Part shown: positions 22,228 through 36,437 of the stretch, one piece after another
How positions within the stretch are numbered: position 1 is the stretch's first letter
Layout of the letters: every line of letters begins with the position of its first letter
Assembly (NCBI RefSeq): GCF_017654505.1
Contig: NC_054542.1
Span: 930,001 to 994,000 of the forward strand
Source of the DNA: Polyodon spathula
Lineage: Eukaryota; Chordata; Actinopteri; Acipenseriformes; Polyodontidae
Direction of reading: 5' to 3'
DNA: 64,000 nucleotides
Notes under the pieces: model-generated
Database searches by the model: none
The model's input: only the letters and a program-made list of their open reading frames with translations
What the model was told of the DNA's origin: nothing
Position numbers and translations under genes: made by a program

Positions 22228-25200
22228 TCGGCTCACACATTGACATATGGGCATGTTTTTCTAAATACTTCGTTCCAATGACAGATACCCGGTTCACCTA
22301 ATTCCAAAAATCTCCTCAAAGGCACAAAGAAGCACAAACTTTATACAGTCAGTTTTCTTCAATGTGTACAATTAATTGACAGGCTGTTTGCCAGGAATAC
22401 AAGCCTGTCATCCTGCTCTGGATTCAAGACAGCGCGCTATTTTTTTGTTTACATGGAACACACAGGGGGCACGTACTTACAAATCATTTTCATAACTGAT
22501 TCGCTGGTAGGATGGGACCAGCAATTCAGATGCTAGTTAACACCAGCAGAAACGCTTTAAATAGCAAAGCAGGGCACATTCGGTGCAGTTTTGTTGAGAA
22601 ACTTCAATAATGTTATTAACTGTGCTCGTTACAAAAATATTATTATTTAATCAATTATCCAGTATTTATATCGATGTATATAATGAGGAATGGAATCGGG
22701 TGAAAAATTGAGCACACTGTGCAGCCACATATTGCTCACAGGCAATCAATCATCTGTCAGTTAAACAGGTAACCCAGAGGTCTCCTCCAACCAGGGCCAG
22801 CTGCCAATGGAAAAACAATCAAATCCCAGATATGATAACTGGAAACATACAGTGCATATTTCTATATTAATTATAAACTCATTTCTGAAACTACATTTGA
22901 GAAGTGCCAGTTTTCTACTCTGTGATTAGAGTTTTGATAAGCCTTGTTAATTATTTGTTTAAAGCTTCAGTGACTTACAGTCCTGCATAGTATGTGATAT
23001 TTTATGCTTCGGTGCATTCTGCTTTTCCAGAAAGCACATCTACTGGACCAGGGGCACAAGCTTGACCCTATTACTGTGTGACCCAAATAGGTATTAGCTT
23101 AGCAAGCATAACATACATAAACATGCTATTGAGGTGATAAGTTCAACATTGGCTTATAAGGTAACAAACTTCCTAAATATGTAGCCGCACTGTGGAATCC
23201 TATGCCTTATTCATGTTTTACCCAATTATATGCTTCTTTGTCTTCCACTCTAACTTGGAACATTAAAGAGAATTCCTTATTTCGTTTAATATTCAGCATG
23301 AATATATTACACTAGCAGCAGTCCCCCGAGGCTGTGCAGAAACAAATTGTAATTGCAAACATGCTGTAAGATTATATAACTCAAACTAAATTGCAACCTT
23401 TTTTTCTGGGGCAAAATACATGTAGTGTGTAGTAAAGAAACAAACACAAAACTTTTTGTCAGGTTTTTGCATTCATTCAAACTTCCTAATGTATTTTGAG
23501 CCAACCAGTATATTACAGGATTGAACACTATTTAAAGTAGTTCACTTCATGTAAGTATAATAAGTACAATTCCTATTAAGCATGCCTGGTGCATTTCATT
23601 TATAATAGGATGCATATAACATCTGTATTGTATCTATTTGTTAAACACCAGTCCTGATTCTTTTGTACCAATCTAAATGCAGCTGAGTAGAGCTTGGTGC
23701 ATTTTGTTGGTGACACCCTAGCATCAAATGGAGTGTAAGGAAGAAATTGTAATTCAAGGATTTCATAGTAATTCAGGCTTGTGCTGGCTGGAAAGCAGCA
23801 GAATGTTGCCTTTAAGTATTATCGTCAACAGTTTGAAACATTTTAAGATTATTTACACCTATTGTAGATTGCAGTGCATTTTTCACCATGTCAAAAAATG
23901 CCTGAAAATATTAAGTCCAGCGTCTGGTCTCAACTTTTTGTTGTGTAAAATTATGCTGACAGAGGTCATTCAAATAGAATTCAAAATATCACCTGTTCTG
24001 GACTTACTGCTTTTGAAAGAGTTACTAGGGAAGTCTAATAAGGGGGTGTTAAGGTATAACTGTAACCAGTTATTGGAAACAAGATTTTTTAAAGTATAAT
24101 TATAAAACAACTCTCTTTACAATTGGAATCAAAATACTTGAAGTGTAAACTTGTCATAGCTATTTGCATATTCTGGTTACAGCACCAATTCATTTCACCA
24201 TCTCTTATATTCACTAAGCAGTTATATATCCATTTCTTACAGTACCTTAACACAGTAACATTCAACAAGCACCTCAGCATTTTTGTACTTCAAGCCGTTT
24301 TCCAGGCCTTATTTTAACTTCAAGCTCAGGTGAAGCCCATGTTTCCTGCAAGGGTCCAGTCAGACTGTTAGAATTTAAAAATTGCTTTTAAATGCTTATT
24401 TCTTTCAACATCCTTAGTTTTGATATGAACTGGCATGCGTGATTGGAGGTCCCTGTATATTGCAGGCCTGGAAGGTTTACTCTTATTGCTTTATTTTTAT
24501 ACTCATTGTTATTGCTGTTACTGACCTTATTCAGGCACCCACGTATACTGCATTTGTAACATGTCAAGTATTACAAACTGCTGAAGTACCCAACAGGAGA
24601 GAAACATTGACAGTATGATCAGCAGTCTTTAATTATGCTGACTTCATGTCATAAAGGTGACAGCAGACTGACAGTTAGTCATGGTCAACCTGCACTTAGA
24701 CTTGATTTGAGTTTATCTTTTCATCAAGCAGTGAATAGAACAGCATCGTTTCTATTTGATGGATAAGGTGCTGTAATGGTGTAGTATTATATCCATACAA
24801 GGTAGGCTGACTTTGCTTTTACTATACCCAGATTGATGTCTAAATATAATGGAACAAAGGAAAGACTAGTTACTAGATGTTCCCCCCACTTATTTTGGTT
24901 AAGCAGATGTGCAATGGAAGGGTTCAGATGAGAGGCCCCGTGTATTTAGCCCCTTTTTCCCTGAAGGGAATGAATATCACCAAGTTTATTTATTTTTTTG
25001 CCTTCATTAGATCATTTTAGCACCAGACATAGATTTGCATGTTGGCAGCAGTAAGAGCATTCAATTTCCAGACCCATTTAAGAATCATTTTCCTTGGTTA
25101 TAGAATAAATCGATTCTGGAGTTCAAAATAAAAATAAAACCTGTTTTGAAAGCCAGTGTTACAACTGTGGTAACCTTCTACTAAAGTCTTTTATCATTGA

Positions 25201-26865
25201 GACTGATCTTGAGCTTCAAATGTTATTATTGAAGAGATACAAAAATGAATTTGAAAAAACACAGGAAAAATTACAATGTGAAGTTTATTAAGACTGATGT
25301 TTCTGTGGCAGTTGTGTAAACAGCAGAGATGGGTTTCTTCTTGCATAACAGTAATCATTAAGGAACTCAAATATTCCAATCCTTTATAAAGTAAGCATCT
25401 CTGTCATTTAAACAAAAATGAATTATTCATTCTGAATCTAGATCCATGTGGGTCTTTAATTATTTCCAGCTAATGTAGATAGCAGTTTGTACTTGAGAGA
25501 AGCCACAACAGGGAACATCTATAGTGTAACCAGGCTTCCTGGCCTTTTTTTAAACATTACACAGAGCCCCAGTGTTTATTTGTCCATTCCTCTGGGACTT
25601 AAACATAAGCCAAAATTTAGCAGATGGAAAATATGAGCAGGTCCGCTGTGCTGAGCGAGTGAGAGAAAAACAGTTTTTTTCAGGTTATAACGCAATGGGG
25701 GCAAATATGCCATAATTAGGTTCATTTGGGGAGAAATTCATTTAAATTAGTGAACTATTAGGATTTTAATATACAGCAAAATCAGATATTCATTTAAGAA
25801 AACCTGAAGAATTATATACTGTACTATATGTTCGGGGTGATTAAGAGATAAGTAGGACAAATCAACAAGATATATTATCAGAAGTCTTGGTGTTGGTGTT
25901 GGTGTTTAGCCCCGTGTTACCATTAAAGGTCAATAACATTCGCAGATTAGTATGGGTATGGTCATGTTATGTACCCCCCTTATAATCACTTGTGGTAACT
26001 CCAAGCTTTGTTGCAAACTACATTTTACCACCATGAGTACTGTTAATACTACAACTTTAAAAACAGGTTTTGCTGCTTATCTTTCAACATAAAATGTAAA
26101 ATAATCAACACCAGAACTGTAACTTTCAACAAGATTGAAATTCACAGAATTATACTATACCAATTGTGTTAAACCCATGCAGTGACAAAGAGAATTATTT
26201 CCTGTTAACACTGGATAACAACCAGTTCAGCAGTGAAAAAGGATATGCTTGCTTGTTAATGAAGTTTAGGAGAGCACATTTCTATTTTTGCCTTTGGAAG
26301 ACAAACAGTAGTGTGCCTAGTTTCCTTGAGGTTTCATCAATATGCATTATTATATATCTCTACATCCATCTTTCCACAGAAAGGCCATGCATCACAAGCA
26401 TGCCTTGTAGCTTTGAGATTCCACATATTGACAGAATGGATTAACTCTCTACCTTATCTGTGTAATGTTTAATGTGCTAACCAATGACAGAAATAATCTA
26501 CTCCTGCAGCAGTGCTATCAGCTCTATGTAAAATAGCAGGGGAAAACAAATTGAAAGGGATTAAGCTCATGAGGCCGTAATGCCACTTACCAGCAGATCT
26601 TTTGGGCATGTTCCAGAATGGGTTCTCAGTGTTGAGTGACTTATTAGATCGGATTGTGGAGCTGGCACAGGGACAACAGCATCGCTATCTCAAATATTCA
26701 CAACAGAGATTAAACCCCAATAATGGTTTAACTCTATTCAAGCTGCTACATTGCATTTCTTTTATGGTTTATGATAAGATACTAAAATACATGAGGCTTA
26801 TTGGCAGATGTCTGGTGTTATTTTCTATGCTATCTTGAATTACCAATAAACTTATTTAATATTTA

Positions 26866-27110
26866 AATATGTGTGAACAGGCTGGCTTGTGTGGTGACGT
26901 CAGGCCAGGAAGTAGACAGACAACAGTGCAGGGATTGAAGCGCTCATGTTTGTTAATTACAGATTATGTTTTTCTGTACTTATTGATTATGCTTTGGATA
27001 CCACACCCTGACAATCAAGTGATTCGAGCTATTTCACTTAATGTTTTTCCTTCTTATGTAAGTCAAGGTTGTTATAATAGTAGAAAACACTAGTGGAGGC
27101 TTTGAGTAAA
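26866..27110 (-). mobile_element. Possible LTR fragment, reverse orientation
   Basis: GTGGTGACGTCAGGCCAG at 26890-26907 is the reverse complement of the near-terminal sequence CTGGCCTGACGTCACCAC of the solo LTR (8240-8257). The rest is too diverged to align by eye, so the limits are approximate. Confidence 0.35.
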
Positions 27111-27144
27111 TTGTTGATGCTCATAATGCATCGGAGTAGAAAAA

Positions 27145-27178
27145 TGCAACATGTCTAAGACTTTTGCACAGCAGTGTA
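27145..27178. repeat. Isolated Tc1/mariner-like terminal repeat
   Basis: ATGTCTAAGACTTTTGCACA followed by GCAGTGTA has the form of a Tc1-type terminus next to a TA. No body or partner end was found. The TIR-element copy at 27179 starts directly after it. Confidence 0.4.
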
Positions 27179-27480
27179 TGTTACGGTAAAAGTCTGAATC
27201 TAGTCAATGTTAAATGTTACCGGTAGATGTCTGAAAGAAATAGATTGCTTTACCAAAGCTTATTGGTAAATGCATGTATATCATTGTAGATTGTATTTAA
27301 TCCTGTATATAAATTGTCAATTAACAAAATAATCATTAATGTTGAAGTATACGTCTGTCATTAATGAGCTTACTTACAGTAATGCACAAACTAGTTCAAC
27401 ATGGTACTGAACAATATTGTGATCCATGTATGTAAAACAACCAACATTCTGGTAAATTTGTGTATAAAATAAGTTGATGG
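27179..27480. mobile_element. Partial copy of the 3811-4492 TIR element
   Basis: It begins TGTTACGGTAAAAGTCTGAA, then follows the order of the 3811 copy: AGAAATAGATTGCTTT, TATAAATTGTCAATTAACAA, ATAATCATTAATG, GAGCTTAC, GTAATGCACAA, GGTACTGAACAATA, GTGATCCA. The right half and right terminal repeat are missing. Confidence 0.75.
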
Positions 27481-27840
27481 GAACTTGCCAGTAATTAGCT
27501 ATAGTTTGACCAATGAATATATGCAATGTATTAGGAACTGTATTAATGATACTATAGATTTCCTGCTTGAAAACCTTGCAAGCTTTATAATAGTACAGAA
27601 TACAATGTGATTTCATTCTTGACCATTGCAGACCACAGTCATACTGTATTAGCAGTAAATGAATAATATTTGGGGTACCACTGCACGTACAGATTTTTAA
27701 TAAACCCGTTTTCCAATTATTTATTCAGGGATACTAAGATATTTAGTAAGCAAGGGGCCCGACCCTAGTCATTTTACATTCCTCAAAAAGATAACATTGG
27801 TGTAACACTGCACTTGCCATTAACATCTTTTGCATATATA

Positions 27841-28418
27841 CCAAGCATCAAAAGAAACTTATCACTATTATAACACATTTATTTTTGAAAAAAAGTATAT
27901 AAATGATTGAATGTTTTTGGTTTCATTTTAATCACTCAATCATTCATCCTTGACCATGACACGCTTGGGTGACTATGACGGAAGCATATGCACTTAATCA
28001 CCTAATTAGTAAGACAGTTGATTGGACACTGGATATGGAGTGATTTCAGCTGTTGAATTGAAAGCTTCAATAAAAGCAATAAAGAAAAAAAAGCTAAATG
28101 CCACTTCTGTCAAGAGAGCAGCGTCTTCATGCAGTCGGCATGATGGAGGCTGGACTAAGGCAGCGTACTGTGCAATTTAAAACCTGGCAAGACTGTATAA
28201 CCAGACATACTCTGTCAATGACAGGCCACGAACTGAGTGACCAAGGGTCACAACACCTGCCCAAGATCGACAAATCATATTGCAGCCTCTTTGTGGTGTC
28301 AATTGTTATTCAGCACAATAAAAAGTCACTGCATCTGCTCTAAAACAGTTTGCCATTTTTTGATCACATCTAGTGAATTTTATCCAAATGTAAGTGATAA
28401 GTTTCTTTTGATGCTCAG
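27841..28418 (+). mobile_element. 578-bp Tc1-derived miniature element with intact ends
   Basis: Perfect 22-bp terminal inverted repeats: AGCATCAAAAGAAACTTATC onwards at 27844-27865, inverted at 28394-28415. TA dinucleotides flank both sides (27839-27840, 28419-28420). At well under half the usual 1.2-1.6 kb Tc1 length, it is an internal deletion derivative that could be moved only by a transposase supplied elsewhere. It keeps a transposase start fragment inside. Confidence 0.85.
28098..28343 (+). pseudogene. Tc1 transposase N-terminal relic inside miniature element
   Basis: It opens MPLLSREQRLHAVGMMEAGL, the first helix-turn-helix of a Tc1-family transposase. After a deletion it continues in another frame through a TGHELSDQGSQH segment corresponding to the RPRTGRPR linker. 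The catalytic domain is absent. This lineage differs from the other Tc1 relics in the window. Confidence 0.8.
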
Positions 28419-28807
28419 TATATTATATATATGGGAAGATGATTAGCTATCCAGGTATACCAATATGTTTACTACTGTAAGTAATGGGTATGTGGGGGAA
28501 AAAGAGGCAACACATGTCTCACCCACAGCCATTGCTGGTGACACCATAGTAATAATGTCACTCTTATTGCTCATCCAAACTTGGCTCATATTGTAGAACT
28601 CACCTCCACTGTACCGGGCTAAAAATAAAAAATGCATTCATTAAAAACAATAGTTGTATAACAACAAGTATGTTTGTTGGCTGGTTACTGCAGAGCATGG
28701 AAAACTTCAGCATTGACTACTCTGCTTTGATTAATAATTACAGTACAGTACCAAATTTTTGTTTCACATACTTTTGATATATCAGTCATTCCTTTAACTA
28801 TGATTAA

Positions 28808-30363
<1,556 letters not shown>

Positions 30364-30980
30364 AACCCGAAGAGTCAGCAAGACCCAGCAATGAAGAAGG
30401 CCTAGGCTAAGAAAACAGGTTACCTGGCAACCCCTTTATGGGACTCATCTTGAATTTACAGACATGGGCTGGCTTGTCCAATGGACTTTGCGTTGAACCA
30501 GGACATTAGACACCAAGTAGGAATGCCACATAGCCTGCAGGTGTCAATGGTCATTTATAAATAAAATATGTGCACAGAGTTATAGCTTCTTCTTAAAAGT
30601 CATTTTAAAGGACCAATTTATTAAGCATTTCATATCCTTGTATTGTATCCACGTTTTAACTAATTTCTTCACTGTCTGTGGTGTCAAGCGGTAGTTTGTG
30701 CAACAACATCAACAGAAATAATATCAGTGTTTCCTTGTTCTTGTGGAGCAAAGTATTCTTTTTTCCTCGCCTGTAAAGCACAGTAGTCTGAGATCTCAAG
30801 TGTAGTACCAGTATATTGGAATGTAGAGGGCCACTATGGACTGTAGAGCCTAAAGAGAGGGCGGTAAAGCATCAGTATGTTTAGTTTACTGTTGGTGTAT
30901 GATAATGTATATTGTATATTATTAGCATACACATTTTTTTGTATAAAGGTTTGTTTTTATTTACCACATTTGTAAATAAA
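30364..30980 (+). other. LHFPL6: LHFPL6 3' UTR with candidate polyadenylation signals
   Basis: AATAAA occurs at 30560-30565 (about 200 bp after the stop) and at 30975-30980 (about 610 bp after). Either could end the transcript; which is used cannot be told from sequence. Confidence 0.55.
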
Positions 30981-32227
30981 TTCTGTTTTAACACACCCCC
31001 TCAGAGAAAATGTTAAAAATTATTTGGATACCTGTGTATTAAACCTTAGCAGAACCATTAGCCAGCCGTGAGCATGCCACAGCATTATGGCAACACAATG
31101 GATTTGAAACAAAACTACACAGTGGTCCATATGGCAGCACACTGGTAACGATACGATACAACCACAGTGCAGTGGAATACCAGTGTACATTTGGTCATGC
31201 CATTGCAATACAAATACAAAAACATGTTATCAGTTTGGTCTAATTTTATCAACCAATGGGCCATACCAGTGTTGCTGCATTTTAGTTCCAAACCATTACA
31301 TTGCAAATATTTTTGGTTTCACAAAGACAGTTATATAGACCACTAGTACATTTAAATAGCTTGCAGAGTGGAAGCCCTACAACTTTCTGAAAGTGTTGCA
31401 TAATTATGGTAGACTGAATTCCAGTACTACTTATTGAGGTATCCAGGTTAATTCACTCAAGTACATTTGACATGCTCTGATAGGAAATCTCAATTTCACT
31501 GTGATGGTGACCCAAGCACTTGTGGTTTGCAGAACAGAATAAAATCACCCCATAATAAATGTAATAAAATACAATATTTATTTTAATAAAATGACACAGC
31601 TAACGAACAAACTTATTGCAATCTGCAAAATGCATTAGGTGCCACAAGGGGTTTTCTAATAGGGGTCTACTGCTACTGCTACTCTTGCAAACTCACTTCT
31701 CCAAAGATCAGATAGTCCTATATATGCCTGGGTGGAGCAAGCTCATCCCATAGCTACACCATTCACCAAGGAGAGGAATAATAAATAACACAGAAATAAC
31801 TCATATAAAATAGTAGCATAAGTTATGTTAAACCCACATATTAATGTACACAATGTGCATCCAAAACATTACTCTGGAAATAAATCTAATTAATAAACAA
31901 TATAAACCCATATTGAATTACAAAAATAGCCTTTCCTTCCCACTAGAGAAAAGTGAACGTGATCCCATTCTAAATCCTAATATTAGGTACGCGCTGCCGC
32001 GCACACCTTCCATAGAGACAGCCTTGCTTGCAGCCAGACAACACCGCATCACTCTGCACCACCCAGCCCCACCTAGCACTCAGACAAGCCACAGGTTATC
32101 AAACAAATGGGATAAGCTTTCTTTATTTTACCAGTTATACTAAACACATACAACCTTTCTCTTCTATAAAAGTGTGCACCCTTCTAAAGAAAATAAAACT
32201 ACTGCATTTTGTTTTTATATCTTTTAT

Positions 32228-32510
32228 GGAAGCAATCAATCTTTATTTTATATAGCGCCTTTCAAAGTGGACCACCATCACAAATCGCTTTACAAGATGC
32301 AGTGAATACAAGAACATCTATAATACTTTAAATACAGAGAAATGCTTAATACATTATATACAGTGGAAAATGCATACATAATACATGAAATGGTACATTA
32401 AATACTGTGGAAAGTGCATAATACATGATAGTAACATAGTACCTGAAATAGTAGCAGCAGCTAATAGCAGATATCACGCTTAAAGAGCATGGAAAGCAAG
32501 AGAGAACAGG
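32228..32510 (-). mobile_element. 5'-truncated L2-like LINE 3' end
   Basis: Read on the minus strand it ends CTTGTAAAGCGATTTGTGAT, GGTGGTCCACTTTGAAAGGC and GCTATATAAAATAAAGATTG, the tail shared with the SINE at 12432-12690. The stretch farther upstream on the minus strand (ATGCTCTTTAAGCGTGATAT) appears to belong to the same element. No coding sequence remains. Confidence 0.65.
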
Positions 32511-34469
32511 TATTTACTTCTCATTGTGATTTACCAGAAACGGTTTTATCCTCAGGTCCCAAACAAACACAGAATACATAACATATTGCTTGATATATTT
32601 TACATAGGCACCTGTTAGTATACCAGATTTAATATTCAATGTCCAATTTCTATTGATAGCTAGTTTCTTTATACAGTCCCGACAGCAGCGCACCATCGTT
32701 TAGTGTTATTCTTTTTTAGACAGAAAGATAATGTTTCCCTCACATTCACCCATGATATGGTGTCTTTTGAAACACTCCGAAGATGAGCACAGCTACAATA
32801 ATTTGAATGTGTAAGAACTGTACTGGCTGCTGCTCTTGAGTGTTTTAGTTATACACTGGATTGTACCAAGAGCAAGCCTTAAGCTTACAAAGAACCTCCA
32901 TTTTATGAGGGAGCTTTTGGGAATGTCCTGCAATCCTTAGCCCAGTGGTGTCCAGTGCCAACTGCACTGTATCCTGTGGTTCATTGATGAAAAGCTTAAA
33001 CTGTACATAAGGTTTGGATATTCATAGTACCCTTTGAAATGCATGTCATGACCTCAGACAGTTCCTGAGAAAATAAAATACTGACTCAGGCCTCAAGTAA
33101 ATTTAGTCATGATACGGTTGCAAAAAAAAAAAGCAAAATATAAAGTTAAAATAACTGTACCTTCATTTGCTTGTTCCCTTCCTGGAGCTTCCAAAGTGTT
33201 TTTTCTTCAGGCCGATGAAAGTTGCTTATTAGGGCTGTTATTCCGGGCTGCCAGCTACCTCCCTTTCCCTTCAGAACACTGCAGCACACATTTCCAGTTT
33301 AATAAGTCTGTGTCTCTGTGATCTCTATAATCTCCAAGCAGCATAATACTTAGAGCCCTAATACTTAGAGTCAAATGCTCCCTAATTTGCTTGTTAAATT
33401 GACACATTTGGGTCAGTTGAAAATAAGTGGTTTTCCACATGGAAAGAAATACTGTATAGTAAATAAATGCTTATTTGCAGCATGCTAATACCACCTCTGA
33501 AAGTGATGCCATTTGGTTCCATCTACAGATAATTCAATTAATGGATAACAGGCTATGTTCTAATTGCAGATATATCACTGCAGTATTTAAAGCAGGGGCT
33601 GAGTAACCTCAATGTGCTACAGCGCGTCCTACTGGCCAGGGTCCCAGTGAGCGTGATCACACCCAGGTCCTTCTGGGGGTGGAAGCACACCACCTGCTGT
33701 TGAGCTCCAAGCTGTAAAGAGGCTGCAATGGTTATCCAACTAGTTCCTTTATTCAGGCCAATACCAAGCCAGCTTTTTAAGATTGTACAGTTATGTTTGT
33801 AACCCAAACAAGAATCCAACAAGAGCTTATTTCTAATAAAATCATTTAGAGATGGTTACCAGCAAGATAACATATTGTTGTGTTTAGTTTTACATTTCAT
33901 TGCGTGATTGTAGAAAAGATCTTGTCAAATTATAAAAGCTAGCATGAGATATATGCATGCATGAAATATACTGCATGCATATACTGTACAACTAATTCTG
34001 AACAACCACCCATAAGCAGAAGCTTTTGTCAGTCAGGTTTGAGTGAGTATTCAAGTGACACCATACCATATGGAAGAGAATTCCACCTAAATATTTCTGC
34101 CTTTCAAATATTTTTTTTAAAACTCTAACTAAACATTGGTAACCTACAAAAAAAATAACACCAGGTTTAAGGGAGGCAGGCTTAAGATACAGATGTGATG
34201 TGTCTGCAATGGCTTTTTTACAGCAAGCAACTTAAGAAACTATTTCAAACGGTAAGTATAGCCCTAAAAAATAAACAAAACACATTGCAAATTAACTTTC
34301 ACACAATGCAATTTGTTATGAACATACAGTACGTGTTAGTGATTATTTGACAGTCCTGTTTGTGAAACTGACAGCACAGTCAAAAACTCCCCGCTTGTAA
34401 CATATTTCCAGTTTCTCACCCAAATCACTGCAGCGGAGGTGTTTCATATGTTAGATTCCATTAACAATT

Positions 34470-34740
34470 TGATGTTTTGTGCATGTGTGATCAGGTAAAG
34501 TCGGCAATGAGACTCAGAGACCAGAAAGCTGCAGTTCAAGACCTCGCGCACATTTATTTACAACACAAATACAAAAGCAACAAACCACACCACACAGAAC
34601 CTTCACCATCACCGTCACTATTCCATTCTAACACCCGTGATCACCCTTTTTATACACCTGTGGCTTCTGCAGGAAGGAATTGAACCCCCTCCCTGCCACC
34701 CAGTATTCCACACACAGCTGTGCGCTGGCACTGCCACAGT
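34470..34740 (-). mobile_element. Possible LTR fragment, reverse orientation
   Basis: On the minus strand a TATA-like TATAAAAAG lies near 34650 and an AATAAA-type signal near 34551, in LTR order, ending near 34470. No partner and no target duplication seen. Confidence 0.3.
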
Positions 34741-36323
34741 GTGTAAAGTACTTTAACAAAGATTTTAATAGTGCAAAATGTCATTTGTATCTACTTTTGA
34801 AATGTTCTATTTGCGTGGCAGTTAAAAGGTTACTTGTATAATTGTGAAAAAGAAAAAAAATGTTGCAAGTAACCGTTTCTATAGGAGTTTATTAGGAATA
34901 AAGCCCTTATTGGAAAAATTAAGTTTATTCATCTTTAAAATGGAACTATACATTTGTTTTGTATTCCATAGTCTTTCATTCTGAGTTACTGTGTATCTTT
35001 AGGGGGGTTACAGTTTGTGGACAAGCACAAGCTTTGGCAGGCTCTGCTGACAAATATTGAATGTGGGACAGTATGAAAGGGGTGCTGCTCTATCACCACT
35101 ACTATTACATTTTCTGGTCCACTATACTGACAGACTTGGTTTCGTGAAACCACATACTATACAGCAAAGCTTTCAAATAATTGATTCTAAATGTCATTGT
35201 AGTATTTAAAGAACGTCCACATTTTGTTTTCATATGCTTTCACATGTGTAACCTGATTACAGAAATTAAAACCAGACGTCTCTCCATGAAAAGGCCTCCC
35301 ATCATTTCTCAAAAGGCCTTTCACTACGTTTACAGTCTCCCCTTGATATATTTTTCCATTGCCACATGCAGGCAATTGTGGTTTGTTTCTGGGAAATTAA
35401 AATGTATACCATCTGTCAAGAGAGGGACATTGAAGAACTCGATTTAACTCAGTGCCTCAATATCTCCATTTCACTTCCACCCACCCTGGCCTCAAAATGA
35501 GCAGATGGCTTATTTCAGCAGAGAATTGTGGAATCAGGCTTAACAAAAATACAAAATAAACAACAGATTGCAGAATGGAGATATTTAGGGGAAAAGTCTC
35601 TAACCAAGCATCATTTGCAAGTTGTTTAGTTGAGCTACCAAACCAAAACAACAGACATTTAAAGAAGTTCTAGTAAATAAAATACCTCTTACTTGTCAAG
35701 CACAACATCATAGACACAGGGGTGGGGAGTACCCCATCACATCTTCATTAAGGTTTTAAAAAAAACATACAACTAGGAGTTTGAAATCTGTTTTGTTATA
35801 GCTAATCCTTAATCCATTGAGTGACCTCGGAATTCATATCTTCCACTGCCTTTATTTGTGTAGAATAGTTTTCAAGAAACAATATGATAAAACCTTCCCC
35901 TAGTCATTCTGATATGGTTCCATAGTCCTTATTATGGATTAAGAACATTTTACCATTGTACCATTATAGTGTAAGAGCCTTTCCCCCCCTTTTCCTAAGG
36001 ACAAATCAATTGTATTTATACTGCAGTCCAGTGTATTGTCATTGTAGATATTTTGGTAAAGGCTGTCTTTAATTTATCACTGGTATGTAAGTTTTTGGCA
36101 TACATTTGTACCTGAATGAATTACTAGCATGATTTCCATTACATGAGAGTAGATGTTAAAACTTCATGATGATTTGAACTCCGCTCTCGCCAAGATAAGC
36201 ACCAACTCCGAAATAGCTTTACAGTAAACTAATGTGATCCATCTGTGCCTCCGTCCATTTGCTTTTCCTTCCATCTGATGATGTAGATATCCTTCTGCCT
36301 GGTGTTGATGGCTGAAGTGTACT

Positions 36324-36437
36324 GCTGGCTCCAGGGATCGGCTTATTTTGCCTCCCCAGCGCATCGGCACGCACAACGGCTGCAATGCTGGCTCTGGGGA
36401 TCAACCCAGTGCGGTCTCCCCAGCGCATCAGCATGAC
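36324..36437. repeat. Tandem pair, 63-bp period
   Basis: GCTGGCTCCAGGGATCGGCT ending CTCCCCAGCGCATCGGCA is repeated as GCTGGCTCTGGGGATCAACC ending CTCCCCAGCGCATCAGCA. GC-rich against an AT-rich background, probably part of a mobile element I cannot name. Confidence 0.7.

Noticed and set aside
33553..33822. 89-codon minus-strand frame
   Set aside because: GC-richer than its surroundings but without recognisable motifs. It could be repeat-derived; no gene call is justified.
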